A DNA stretch of 64,000 nucleotides from an uncultured Lachnospiraceae bacterium. Lineage in GTDB: Bacteria; Bacillota; Clostridia; Lachnospirales; Lachnospiraceae. A program made the translations under genes and the position numbers. Under the pieces are notes generated by a model. The model ran no database searches. It saw only the letters and a program-made list of their open reading frames with translations, and had not been told where the DNA came from. Numbering within the stretch: the first letter of the stretch is position 1; every line of letters begins with the position of its first letter. The stretch is from the NCBI GenBank assembly GCA_902493385.1, contig CABUPO010000010.1, forward strand, positions 1-64,000. The letters run 5' to 3'. Shown piece by piece: positions 9,842-17,978 of the stretch.

Positions 9842-9942
9842 TCCTCATTACCTCCTTGTGGTCTTAACGGGAGCTTTATACGCCCTCCCACGACGTTCTA
9901 CATGAAATAGTCTTTTTAATAACTTTATTACCAATGCGATGA

Positions 9943-10368
9943 TTAATCTTCTACAACAATACCCATACTTCTGGCCGTACCTGCTATCATGCTGATAGCT
10001 GATTCAATGCTTGCTGCATTAAGGTCAGGCATCTTAAGCTCTGCAATCTTCTGAACCTCTGCCTTGGAGATTGTAGCAACCTTCTGCTTATTAGGTACGC
10101 CTGAACCACTTTCAATCTTACAAGCTTTCTTTAAAAGAACTGCTGCAGGCGGAGTCTTAGTAACAAAGCTAAAGCTCTTGTCCTGATATACGGTAATAAC
10201 TACCGGTATAATCATACCCTCCTGATCTGCTGTTCTGGCATTGAAATCCTTTGTAAACTGTACAATATTCACTCCATGCTGACCAAGTGCAGGTCCAACA
10301 GGAGGAGCCGGTGTTGCCTTTCCGGCAGGAATCTGTAACTTAATATATCCTTCAACTTTCTTAGCCAT
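9943..10368 (-). CDS. rplK: 50S ribosomal protein L11
   Basis: L11 (141 aa) binds the GTPase-associated centre of 23S rRNA and mediates stringent-response and factor contacts. The proline-rich N-terminal segment (PAGKATPAPPVGPALGQHG) and the C-terminal rRNA-binding domain ending GTARSMGI are intact. GAAGGAGG precedes the ATG by about 8 nt. It lies 66 nt downstream of nusG with no visible terminator between. Confidence 0.98.
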   Translation of the reverse strand: MAKKVEGYIKLQIPAGKATPAPPVGPALGQHGVNIVQFTKDFNARTADQEGMIIPVVITVYQDKSFSFVTKTPPAAVLLKKACKIESGSGVPNKQKVATISKAEVQKIAELKMPDLNAASIESAISMIAGTARSMGIVVED

Positions 10369-10434
10369 TTTATAAATGCCTCCTTCAAAACTTCATATGA
10401 ATAACTGTCTTCTACCTCAGGATTATGTGACCTG

Positions 10435-10950
10435 TCACACCTTTTCGATATCTACAAAATCAATCTCAACAGGCGTCTCTCGCCCAAACATATTTACATT
10501 AATCGTAACAATCTGGCGGCTCTCACTAATACTCTGAACAACACCGGTTGTATTCTCCCATACGCCTGATGTTACAACAACATTATCCCCTACCTTGAAC
10601 GATATAGACTGTTCCTCTATCATGAGTCCCATCTTGTCCATCTCTTCTTCAGTAAGCGGCACCGGCTTTGAACCCGGTCCTACAAATCCTGTAACACCGC
10701 GAGTATTGCGGACAACATACCATGTGTCGTCATTCATAACCATGTTAATGAGAACATATGCCGGAAACATTTTCCTTTGAACCTGCTTCTTGGCACCATT
10801 CTTTTCCTCAATCACATTCTGAAGAGGTATTGAAACTTCAAGTATCTGATCCTGAAGATTCCTGTTCTCAATTGTTTTCTCAATGTTGGCCTTAACCTTA
10901 TTCTCATATCCCGAATAAGTATGAACCACATACCATCTTGCTTCAGACAT
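10435..10950 (-). CDS. nusG: Transcription termination/antitermination factor NusG
   Basis: 171 aa with an NGN domain (RWYVVHTYSGYENKV at the N-terminus, GFVGPGSKPVPL in the middle) and a C-terminal KOW domain (FKVGDNVVVTSGVWENT). It binds RNA polymerase and affects pausing and coupling to translation or Rho. It is in the standard place between secE and rplK. Confidence 0.97.
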   Translation of the reverse strand: MSEARWYVVHTYSGYENKVKANIEKTIENRNLQDQILEVSIPLQNVIEEKNGAKKQVQRKMFPAYVLINMVMNDDTWYVVRNTRGVTGFVGPGSKPVPLTEEEMDKMGLMIEEQSISFKVGDNVVVTSGVWENTTGVVQSISESRQIVTINVNMFGRETPVEIDFVDIEKV

Positions 10951-10994
10951 GTTAACCTCCTTGCGCTGCTAACGCATCAAATACAAAAGAACCA

Positions 10995-11201
10995 TTACAG
11001 AATTGCATCAAGCCCAATCTGAATAAGGAAATCCATTCCGGCAATAACAAATGCAAGAATTACACTTACAACAAGTACAGCTGCGGATTCTTTCCATACG
11101 GTATCCTTATCGGGCCATATAATGCGGCCAAATTCAGCTTTTAGTCCTTTAAAAAAACTCTTCTTCTTAGGAGTTGTTTCCGTCGTCTTAGTTTCAGCCA
11201 T
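10995..11201 (-). CDS. secE: Preprotein translocase subunit SecE
   Basis: Small essential component of the SecYEG channel (68 aa). A hydrophilic N-terminus with FFKGLKAEFGRIIWPDKDTVW is followed by one C-terminal membrane segment (VLVVSVILAFVIAGMDFLI). The length and the position between rpmG and nusG are typical for Firmicutes. Confidence 0.95.
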   Translation of the reverse strand: MAETKTTETTPKKKSFFKGLKAEFGRIIWPDKDTVWKESAAVLVVSVILAFVIAGMDFLIQIGLDAIL

Positions 11202-11215
11202 ATAACAACCTCTCC

Positions 11216-11365
11216 TTACTTTGTTTCTTTATGCAGCGTATGCTTTCTGCAAAATCTGCAATACTTTTTAGTTTCCATTCTGTCCGGATGGTTCTTCTTT
11301 TCCTTTGTTGTGTCGTAATTACGCTGCTGGCATTCTGTGCAAGCCAATGTAATCTTAACTCTCAT
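11216..11365 (-). CDS. rpmG: 50S ribosomal protein L33 (zinc-binding form)
   Basis: A 49-aa gene beginning MRVKITLACTECQQRNY. Two CxxC pairs (C9/C12 and C36/C39) mark the zinc-binding C+ type of L33. GGAGG lies 8 nt before the ATG. It is the first gene of the rpmG-secE-nusG-rplKA unit, 14 nt upstream of secE, and follows the promoter at 11434-11462. Confidence 0.95.
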   Translation of the reverse strand: MRVKITLACTECQQRNYDTTKEKKNHPDRMETKKYCRFCRKHTLHKETK

Positions 11366-11433
11366 CTGCGTCACCTCCGTATTATTTTCTTGGAATAAAG
11401 CGCAAAAAAAAAGACCTATTTCATCGCTAGTTT

Positions 11434-11462
11434 AGAATAACACAACGATTCTGATACGTCAA
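11434..11462 (-). promoter_or_regulatory. Sigma-A promoter of rpmG-secE-nusG-rplKA
   Basis: Minus-strand TTGACG (11457-11462), a 17-bp spacer and TATTCT (11434-11439). It lies about 70 nt upstream of rpmG and back to back with the plus-strand promoter of the NusG_II gene. Confidence 0.7.
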
Positions 11463-11463
11463 C

Positions 11464-11492
11464 TTGTTTTTTATATATTTTTATGCTAGTAT
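11464..11492 (+). promoter_or_regulatory. Promoter of the NusG_II-domain gene
   Basis: TTGTTT (11464-11469), a 17-bp spacer and TAGTAT (11487-11492). The start codon at 11502 is only 9 nt beyond the -10 box, so the message would have almost no leader. Confidence 0.45.
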
Positions 11493-11501
11493 GGGTCTGA
11501 C

Positions 11502-11846
11502 ATGAAAAAATCTGATTATATACTAATATCCGCCTTTATAATAATAAGCGCGGTTCTCTATACTATATATCACGTAAGCAGTACGCCCGGCCTATATGTA
11601 ACAGTAAATACAGACGGCGGCGTATACACATGCCTTCCCTTAAATGAGGATTCGACAATCAGAATACCACACACGGGCAAAGATTACAATATTATATGTA
11701 TAAAAGACGGATATGTTTCTGTTACCGGCGCCGATTGCCCGGACCTAATCTGCACAAAACACGCCCCGATATCCAAAACCGGCGAAACCATAATCTGTCT
11801 TCCCCACAAATTATCAGTAACCATTACTGACGCCAAACCCAAATAA
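11502..11846 (+). CDS. NusG domain II-containing membrane-anchored protein
   Basis: A 114-aa protein with one N-terminal membrane helix (residues 7-24) and an extracytoplasmic NusG_II domain. The family signature is clear: DCPDLICTKHAPISKTGETIICLPHKL at 79-105, shown here by its key residues C80, C84 and C98. The function of this family is not established. In other Firmicutes it is often near ApbE, Rnf or isoprenoid-synthesis genes; here it stands alone. There is no clear Shine-Dalgarno, and the ATG lies about where transcription from the upstream -10 would begin, so leaderless translation is possible. Confidence 0.8.
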   Translation: MKKSDYILISAFIIISAVLYTIYHVSSTPGLYVTVNTDGGVYTCLPLNEDSTIRIPHTGKDYNIICIKDGYVSVTGADCPDLICTKHAPISKTGETIICLPHKLSVTITDAKPK

Positions 11847-11850
11847 AGGT

Positions 11851-11884
11851 GCAGGCCCGGAAATAATCCTACTCCCAGGCCTGC
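11851..11884 (+). terminator. Hairpin between convergent genes
   Basis: The 7-bp arms GCAGGCC and GGCCTGC enclose a 20-nt loop between the NusG_II gene and the convergent M23 gene. There is no good U tract in either direction, so this is a weak terminator candidate. Confidence 0.4.
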
Positions 11885-11959
11885 TATATGAAGCAGCTTA
11901 CACATGCATACTGCCGCCTGCCTTTGATACATAATATATTCACCTGCAGCAGAATTGTG

Positions 11960-12712
11960 CTATCTTAAGAAAATAAGCGGATCGACATTTTCTTTGCCGC
12001 TAAGCATCTCCATATAAAGATTGCTTCCCTCGTCAACATAATATTTGGTAGGTTCTGCAATAACTCCTATAATTTCGCCTTCTGCAAGGCTGTCGCCTTT
12101 TTGCACCTGTATATTGTCAAGCTGTCCGTAGATTATTTTATAATTATCGCCGAGCGAGGTTTCAACATATTTTCCTATCTCCTCATTTTCTCCGACCTTG
12201 GTTACAACACTTTCTACTGCGCTTGCAACACTGGTTCCCTTTTCAGCGGAAATTATAAGCGCCGGATTAGTTTTATACTGTCCAAGCGTCTTAAAATACA
12301 CAGCCTTATCTGCCGAATATTTCATAAGAACTTCTCCGCTTACAGGCCACATAATGCCTTTTTCCTGATTAAAACTCAGATTGCTGACACTTTTTCCGGA
12401 ATCCATAACAGCTATTCCAACATCCTCAGACTTCTCATCTTCATTAGTTTTCTTATCTTCTTTTTTCTTCGTTTTGTTTTCCTTATGTTTTATTTCCGGC
12501 GCTTTCGTCGGAGATACAGGAGCCTCGGTTATTACTTTCGGAATATAAAAATCATCCTCGTTCTCTGCGACCTGTTCCCCATAATTGTCATTTTCAAGCT
12601 GCTTATTATCATTAATATCGTTCTTACCGAATGTATTAAGACATATCGCAGCTGCTGCAACTATACATATCGCTCCGGCCATAAGGGAAATATAAAAGCC
12701 CTTCGTTTTCAT
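11960..12712 (-). CDS. Membrane-anchored M23-like (LytM fold) protein, likely inactive
   Basis: A 250-aa protein with an N-terminal membrane helix (about 6-25), a low-complexity Lys/Glu-rich linker with Pro/Thr (about 55-110) and a C-terminal M23/LytM-fold domain (about 130-250). The zinc ligands of active M23 peptidases are missing: the usual YAHL is IYGQL and the LHFE is LYMEM. It is therefore more likely a scaffold, like the SpoIIQ type, than a peptidase. The ATG at 12712 follows GAGGTG by 6 nt. That ribosome binding site lies inside a perfect 10-bp hairpin (12721-12751). It follows the RDD gene by about 70 nt. Confidence 0.75.
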   Translation of the reverse strand: MKTKGFYISLMAGAICIVAAAAICLNTFGKNDINDNKQLENDNYGEQVAENEDDFYIPKVITEAPVSPTKAPEIKHKENKTKKKEDKKTNEDEKSEDVGIAVMDSGKSVSNLSFNQEKGIMWPVSGEVLMKYSADKAVYFKTLGQYKTNPALIISAEKGTSVASAVESVVTKVGENEEIGKYVETSLGDNYKIIYGQLDNIQVQKGDSLAEGEIIGVIAEPTKYYVDEGSNLYMEMLSGKENVDPLIFLR

Positions 12713-12720
12713 AACAATCA

Positions 12721-12751
12721 CCTCTGTATCTAGCATTTCCAGATACAGAGG
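12721..12751 (-). promoter_or_regulatory. Perfect hairpin covering the ribosome binding site of the M23-like gene
   Basis: CCTCTGTATC (12721-12730) and GATACAGAGG (12742-12751) are perfect 10-bp arms around an 11-nt loop. On the minus-strand mRNA the 3' arm contains the GAGG Shine-Dalgarno 6-7 nt before the start codon. It could hide the ribosome binding site, or act as a processing or partial termination site after the RDD gene. Confidence 0.6.
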
Positions 12752-12782
12752 CGATTATTCGTACATGTTTAAATAATTGATT

Positions 12783-13271
12783 TCACATAATGGACTTCAC
12801 ATAATCCACAGGAACTACATCTGAATATATAACACGGGTATCAGACAAATGATCACATAAAGTGCGTTTTTCCTTATCAGGCAGCATCATAATATATCCT
12901 ATGTAAATAATTATCTTTGAAAGATATCTGCCAATCGTTTCCCTGAAAATTACTGTCCAAAGACCAAGCCTTCTTGCATCGCTCGCAATGACTTTTATAC
13001 GAAACAGCTTCTTTCCAAGAGTGCTTCCGGTAAAATATGTCATTAATATAAAATACATTTTCAGGGCAATATATAATATTATGTCATATACCGAAAAATT
13101 ATACACAACAGGAACCGTAAGAAAAATATCGCCGGCAGACAGTTTTATAAGAAAAAAAGGTATTTTTATTATTAATAGTATTATTCCCATTATTACTAAA
13201 TCAATAACATAAGCCGCCAGTCTTACCCCAAACCCCGCAAAGACAACTTTTTTTGAATTAAGGCTCTGCAT
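12783..13271 (-). CDS. RDD family membrane protein
   Basis: A 162-aa protein with the RDD signature near the N-terminus (GFGVRLAAYVIDLVIMG, with R and D in the first helix). It has about three membrane helices, a conserved GSTLGKKLFRIKV loop and the DRRxxCDHLSDTRV-like C-terminus (LCDHLSDTRVIYSD). The role of the family is not defined; transport and stress roles have been proposed. The start overlaps the sppA stop codon by about 14 nt, with GGGGTG 10 nt upstream of the ATG at 13271; an ATG at 13289 has a poorer site. The overlap suggests translational coupling to sppA. Confidence 0.85.
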   Translation of the reverse strand: MQSLNSKKVVFAGFGVRLAAYVIDLVIMGIILLIIKIPFFLIKLSAGDIFLTVPVVYNFSVYDIILYIALKMYFILMTYFTGSTLGKKLFRIKVIASDARRLGLWTVIFRETIGRYLSKIIIYIGYIMMLPDKEKRTLCDHLSDTRVIYSDVVPVDYVKSIM

Positions 13272-14271
13272 AATACATCGGCACCCCATTTCCTGATTTG
13301 TGCAAGCTCTTAAGCTTCTCTATGGTTTCGTCATATTCTGTCTTTTTTACTAATTCAGTCGCTTTAGATACTGACTTAAAAAGCAAATCATATAATCCTG
13401 ATACTGAATTAGATTTATTTTCATATATAGTAACATCGGCTCCAATTTCAGCCTTAACCATTTTTTCAAACTCTTCATACTGGCATATTCCGTCAATAAG
13501 TCCGTTTGACAACGCCTGATTAGCTGTATATGTACGTCCATCCGCAAGCGTTTTGACATCATCTGCGCCCATATTTCTTCCTTCGGAAACAATGCCGACA
13601 AATTGTTCATAGCATTCGTCAATCTGTGACTGATATATAGCTTTTTGCTCCTCAGTGAGCGAAGCTCCCGACGAACCCATAGCTTTATTGCCGCCGCTTA
13701 CTATGTCAATTTCTTTTATTCCTATTTTTTCATATAATTCAGTCATATCATACAGCGACATTATAACTCCGATGCTTCCCGTAATACTGTTGCGGTTAGC
13801 ATATATTTTATCTGCCGCCATTGCCGTATAATATCCGCCCGAGCATGCATACTGCCCAAAATATGCATATACAGGCCTTCCTGTTGTTTCTTTATATTCC
13901 TTAAGCTTAAGATACAGCTCGTCAACGTCATACACAACGCCGCCGGGACTGTTAATATACAGAACAATACCTTTATTTATACTGTCCTCCATATACGTCT
14001 CTATATCAGAAATGGTTTTCTTGTGAGAATAATCTGATGAGCCGGCAAGTATAGACTCTCCCGATTCTTCCGACATTATTGTTCCTTCTATTCTGATAAG
14101 TCCTATGTAATCTGTAAGAGGCGCCTGCGCTATATCTGATGTTTTACTGCCAAACAGTCCAAGAGTATCTGCTTTCTTATCTGTAAAATTATTTACATAT
14201 ATCCCGGTTAAAGTTACGATAACAAATACCACTGCAGCTATAATTATGCCTGCAAGTTGTTTTATCTTCAT
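13258..14271 (-). CDS. sppA: Signal peptide peptidase SppA
   Basis: Membrane-bound serine protease that degrades remnant signal peptides (337 aa, the short 36K type). An N-terminal membrane helix (7-24) is followed by a ClpP-like domain. The catalytic pair can be read as S144 in ACSGGYY and K196 in SGGNKAMGS. The motif NSPGG at 108-112 is the oxyanion strand. The ATG at 14271 follows GGAG by about 8 nt, and an earlier in-frame start has no such site. It is first in a unit sppA - RDD - M23-like. Confidence 0.93.
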   Translation of the reverse strand: MKIKQLAGIIIAAVVFVIVTLTGIYVNNFTDKKADTLGLFGSKTSDIAQAPLTDYIGLIRIEGTIMSEESGESILAGSSDYSHKKTISDIETYMEDSINKGIVLYINSPGGVVYDVDELYLKLKEYKETTGRPVYAYFGQYACSGGYYTAMAADKIYANRNSITGSIGVIMSLYDMTELYEKIGIKEIDIVSGGNKAMGSSGASLTEEQKAIYQSQIDECYEQFVGIVSEGRNMGADDVKTLADGRTYTANQALSNGLIDGICQYEEFEKMVKAEIGADVTIYENKSNSVSGLYDLLFKSVSKATELVKKTEYDETIEKLKSLHKSGNGVPMYYAEP

Positions 14272-14309
14272 ATAATGCGCTCCGTTTCTTATTAAATATA
14301 TTACAAAAC

Positions 14310-14337
14310 ATCGCATAGCCTGTAGAAGCTATGCGAT
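14310..14337 (-). terminator. Terminator after the GH115 gene
   Basis: Perfect 10-bp arms ATCGCATAGC and GCTATGCGAT with an 8-nt loop, followed on the minus strand by GTTTTGTAATA. It separates the xylan locus from sppA. Confidence 0.7.
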
Positions 14338-14367
14338 ATTTTGTATTTTTTAATTTGTTATATTATA

Positions 14368-17300
14368 TTAATCTCCAATACGTGAATACATCTTATCCTT
14401 ATCAGATATTCTTGCATCGGTATTAACTTCTTTTCCGACATAATAGCTTTCTGCCGGTGAATTGTATACATTTGCAAGCGAATCTTCGTATACCGTCATA
14501 CGGATAAGCGCCATATTAGGGTCACACTGATAATATCTTATTGTATGTGTTCCCGCTGACAGGCTGATATTGGATACAACAGAAGCTCTTCCATTCTTCT
14601 CGATATCCCTTGTCCATGTTCCTGAATATGCGCCTGCAAGGTAATCGTTTCCGATAGAGTTAGTAATTGTTATATCTCCGCCGTCAACCGATATACCGTA
14701 ACGAAGCTGCTGATTGCCGTATTCCACATTACTTGTAGGATTGAACTGGCTCTGAATATTATATGTTCCGTCGTATGGTACGTATACTTTATATTCAACA
14801 TAAGGAGCTGTCTCAAGCTCTGATGCATCCATATATGTAATTGTACTGCTTGATGTCCTTACAGATGACATGTATTTACCATTATCAGGCACAACGACCA
14901 TATTGTTAGAAACAAACTCATTTCTATTATTAAATCCGCTGCCATTCTGAATAGCCGAGTAGTTGCTTACATCAATAGCTGCATATCCGTTAGCCATCAC
15001 ATATGTTTTATCTGAAAGACCTGTAGTATCAATCACCTCTGCTGATACATTAATATCAACCGAATTAGCTCCATCGCTTACGGTAACAGTTCCTGAAGCA
15101 TTACCTGTAACCTTACTCCAGTCAACACTTACTTCGATATTATCTATTGTATTAACCGTACCTTCCGTCTTAGAAAGCTTTATCCAGTCAGCGCTTGCCG
15201 AAGCTGTGTAAGCATAAGCTGAAGAACCTGTATTTGCAAGCTCTACCGTATATGCCTCTTTATTAGTGCTTGTAAATGTTGGAAGAGACGCGCTGCCTGA
15301 TGTATATACTGTGTTCATGCTTCCTGTAACGCTTTCAACAAGAACATTCATCTCTGAACCGTTCTTTGCTGTTACAGTTTTAAACACTGGTCTCGCACCG
15401 GTTGTACCTGCTGGCTTTGTTTCATCCCATCCACTATCAGTAGGCCAATTAGTCATTCCAATGTGATATTTCTGACTTGCCGACTGCATGCCTTTCCACT
15501 TATCACCTACGCCTGGCATATCGTTATTATATGTATCATATAATTCCTGATCTAAATCAAGCGCTTCTGAAATCAAATCCTTATATGTATTGGCAACCGT
15601 CAGATTTTTTGCAGCATATTTCTCATTAAGAGCCGCATATATCTGAATCTTAATTACATTAGGCACTGCCATTGCAGGATAATATACAAGCTGATAGAAC
15701 GCTGCCTGAAGGTCGTCAGGAACCTGTGCCTTAAGAGCCTCTGCCCTGTCCATAATATCATTACATTTGATAAGTATATCCTGAGCTTCGCTGTAATTAT
15801 CTACACTGAACATATCCGAGCATGAATCAGCAGTATTATAAAGAAGATGCTCAACCTTTCTTGACGTCTCAAGGTCAAGGTAATCATCTATAAGCTGAAT
15901 AGCTTCATCAAGCTGCTCATTATTAAGACCTGAGCCGTCAGCCTTTCCAAACTGCTCTTTAATCCACTGCTCTTTGTACTCGTCAAGCTTTTCATTTCCG
16001 TTAACTCCCCACTTTTCATAATCGTATCCAAGGTCTAAGAAATATGAGATGTTATATTCCATAGGCTTAAGGTCGCCAACGTTTACAATCCACACATCAT
16101 CAATTCCGTAATCATATGCCACCGACATCTGATCCCATATTTTTGATATCTGCGCTGTCTGAATCCATGTATATGATTTTGGTCCGCCAACATAGTCAAA
16201 ATGATAATACATTCCGAGTCCGCCAACCTTATCCTGCTGATCTACAGTAGGAAGCGTACGAAGGTATGCCCAGTTATCATCAGCAAACATTGCTATTGTA
16301 TCTTTCATACAGTCCTGATCATACAAAGCGCCTTCATTCCATGCATTTTCAACTTCCTTGTAAATAACAAGCTGAGTAGGATTAGTATCTCCCTCTTCAT
16401 TAAGAATGTTCTTCTGCTGAGTAATAATATAATTAAGAAGCTCTGCATACTTTGGAGGATTATCTGCCGCAGGAAGTGATGAATCGGCTTCACCACGCAT
16501 ACCTACTGTACATATATTATCAAATTCTCCGTTTCTCTTAACGCCGTCTCTCCAGAAGTTTTCTATAGCTGTATTGATTTTTTCGTTATATTCTTTTTCA
16601 GTCGGAATATTATACTTATTCCATGCATCGGCTGAACTAAGCGATAACGTTCCCTTATACTGGCCATATTCCTGTCCCCACTCATTACCTGCACGGTAAA
16701 GAGGCTCATGATGTGATGTTCCCATAACAATTCCATACTGGTCAGCAAGCTTTGCATTGGCAAGAGTATCGTCGCTTGCGCCGCCGTCAGTTCCGTCCTT
16801 GCTGAACTCATTGCCCCACATTGCAGGCCAGAGATAATCTCCCTTAAGGCGCAGTATAAGTTCAAATACATGCGCGTAGAACTTGTGGTTTCTTCCGCCA
16901 TATTTCTTATCCGTCCATGATGTAAGCGAAGGCGCTTCGTCGTTGAGGAATATACCTCTGTATTTTACCGAAGGCTCCTTTGAAGTAACATTAATATCCA
17001 CTCCGTTAAGGTCTACCTTTGACTGTACCGCAGGCGCTGCGTCAGCCCACCATACCCAGGGAGATACTCCCATAAGCTCTGATATTTTAAATATACCGTA
17101 TATGGTTCCACGCTTATCACTTCCGGCAATTACCAAAGCTTCATCAACTCCTGCAACAGGATTCTTGACAACCTGAAGCTTATAGCACTCCCATTTTCCT
17201 TCTATATCTGATACATCAATCTTGCCCTCTGATACAAGCTGATTGATAAGGTCATTTCCGTTAGAACCGATTGTTCCCGCTATAATTGCTTTACCTTTAA

Positions 17301-17958
17301 GCTGTGATTTATCGGTAACAACCAAAAGGCCATTCGGGCTTTCATTTGCAACGCCCTCATCATCAACTCCGATTCCGGCAACTCTTGCAATATCGGCCTT
17401 AAATGCCTCTGCAATCAGACTTAAACCGTCATACTCAGAATCATTTGCATCAATATACATCATAGCATTTGCTTTTGAATTGTCTATGATTGTAAATGGT
17501 TCCGGCGTAGGAGTAGGTACAGGCGTAGGGTCTGTAACTATTGGCTGCGGATTATTGCCGCCGCCGTTCTGTGTAGGTACAGGGGTCACAGAAGAGTTCT
17601 TTTTGTTAACTGTTACAGTACATGTAAGTTTCTTCGTTTTCTTTCCAAGCTTATATACTGCTGTCACTTTTGCTTTACCCGCCTTTAATCCTTTTATAGT
17701 TGCAAAAGCATTTTTGCCTTTTTTAGATTTTTTAGTAATCCTTGCAACCTTTTTCTTGTTAATTTTCCATGTTACTTTTGCCTTTTTATTACCGTTCTTA
17801 AGCTTAATTTTGTATGTTTTGCCAACATTTACAGATATTTTTTTCTTATTAAGCTTAGGCGCTTTTGCTGCTTCTGAAGCTGCAGGCGTATATGCTATAC
17901 TTCCTATAATCATCGCAGCTGTGCAAAGAGCGGCAACAATCTTATTCATTTTTTTCAT
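14368..17958 (-). CDS. Secreted GH115 xylan alpha-1,2-glucuronidase with Ig-like module
   Basis: A 1196-aa exported enzyme. It has a signal peptide (about 1-29), a lysine-rich Ig-like domain (about 34-118), a Pro/Thr linker (about 123-153), then the GH115 region. Family features include the N-terminal GH20b-like domain (about 155-310) and the barrel starting YRGIFLNDEAPSL with RLKGDYLWPAMWGNEF. A C-terminal all-beta domain (about 960-1190) follows. GH115 enzymes remove (4-O-methyl)glucuronic acid from xylan, so this suggests glucuronoxylan breakdown outside the cell. It starts 20 nt after the SGNH esterase, in one operon. The very basic Ig-like module probably binds the cell surface; that is inference. 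Confidence 0.88.
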   Translation of the reverse strand: MKKMNKIVAALCTAAMIIGSIAYTPAASEAAKAPKLNKKKISVNVGKTYKIKLKNGNKKAKVTWKINKKKVARITKKSKKGKNAFATIKGLKAGKAKVTAVYKLGKKTKKLTCTVTVNKKNSSVTPVPTQNGGGNNPQPIVTDPTPVPTPTPEPFTIIDNSKANAMMYIDANDSEYDGLSLIAEAFKADIARVAGIGVDDEGVANESPNGLLVVTDKSQLKGKAIIAGTIGSNGNDLINQLVSEGKIDVSDIEGKWECYKLQVVKNPVAGVDEALVIAGSDKRGTIYGIFKISELMGVSPWVWWADAAPAVQSKVDLNGVDINVTSKEPSVKYRGIFLNDEAPSLTSWTDKKYGGRNHKFYAHVFELILRLKGDYLWPAMWGNEFSKDGTDGGASDDTLANAKLADQYGIVMGTSHHEPLYRAGNEWGQEYGQYKGTLSLSSADAWNKYNIPTEKEYNEKINTAIENFWRDGVKRNGEFDNICTVGMRGEADSSLPAADNPPKYAELLNYIITQQKNILNEEGDTNPTQLVIYKEVENAWNEGALYDQDCMKDTIAMFADDNWAYLRTLPTVDQQDKVGGLGMYYHFDYVGGPKSYTWIQTAQISKIWDQMSVAYDYGIDDVWIVNVGDLKPMEYNISYFLDLGYDYEKWGVNGNEKLDEYKEQWIKEQFGKADGSGLNNEQLDEAIQLIDDYLDLETSRKVEHLLYNTADSCSDMFSVDNYSEAQDILIKCNDIMDRAEALKAQVPDDLQAAFYQLVYYPAMAVPNVIKIQIYAALNEKYAAKNLTVANTYKDLISEALDLDQELYDTYNNDMPGVGDKWKGMQSASQKYHIGMTNWPTDSGWDETKPAGTTGARPVFKTVTAKNGSEMNVLVESVTGSMNTVYTSGSASLPTFTSTNKEAYTVELANTGSSAYAYTASASADWIKLSKTEGTVNTIDNIEVSVDWSKVTGNASGTVTVSDGANSVDINVSAEVIDTTGLSDKTYVMANGYAAIDVSNYSAIQNGSGFNNRNEFVSNNMVVVPDNGKYMSSVRTSSSTITYMDASELETAPYVEYKVYVPYDGTYNIQSQFNPTSNVEYGNQQLRYGISVDGGDITITNSIGNDYLAGAYSGTWTRDIEKNGRASVVSNISLSAGTHTIRYYQCDPNMALIRMTVYEDSLANVYNSPAESYYVGKEVNTDARISDKDKMYSRIGD

Positions 17959-17978
17959 AAGCTTCCCCCTTATATTTT

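Noticed and set aside
12101..12733. 210-codon open frame on the plus strand
   Set aside because: Antisense to the M23-like gene, which has a proper start and domains; the shadow has none.
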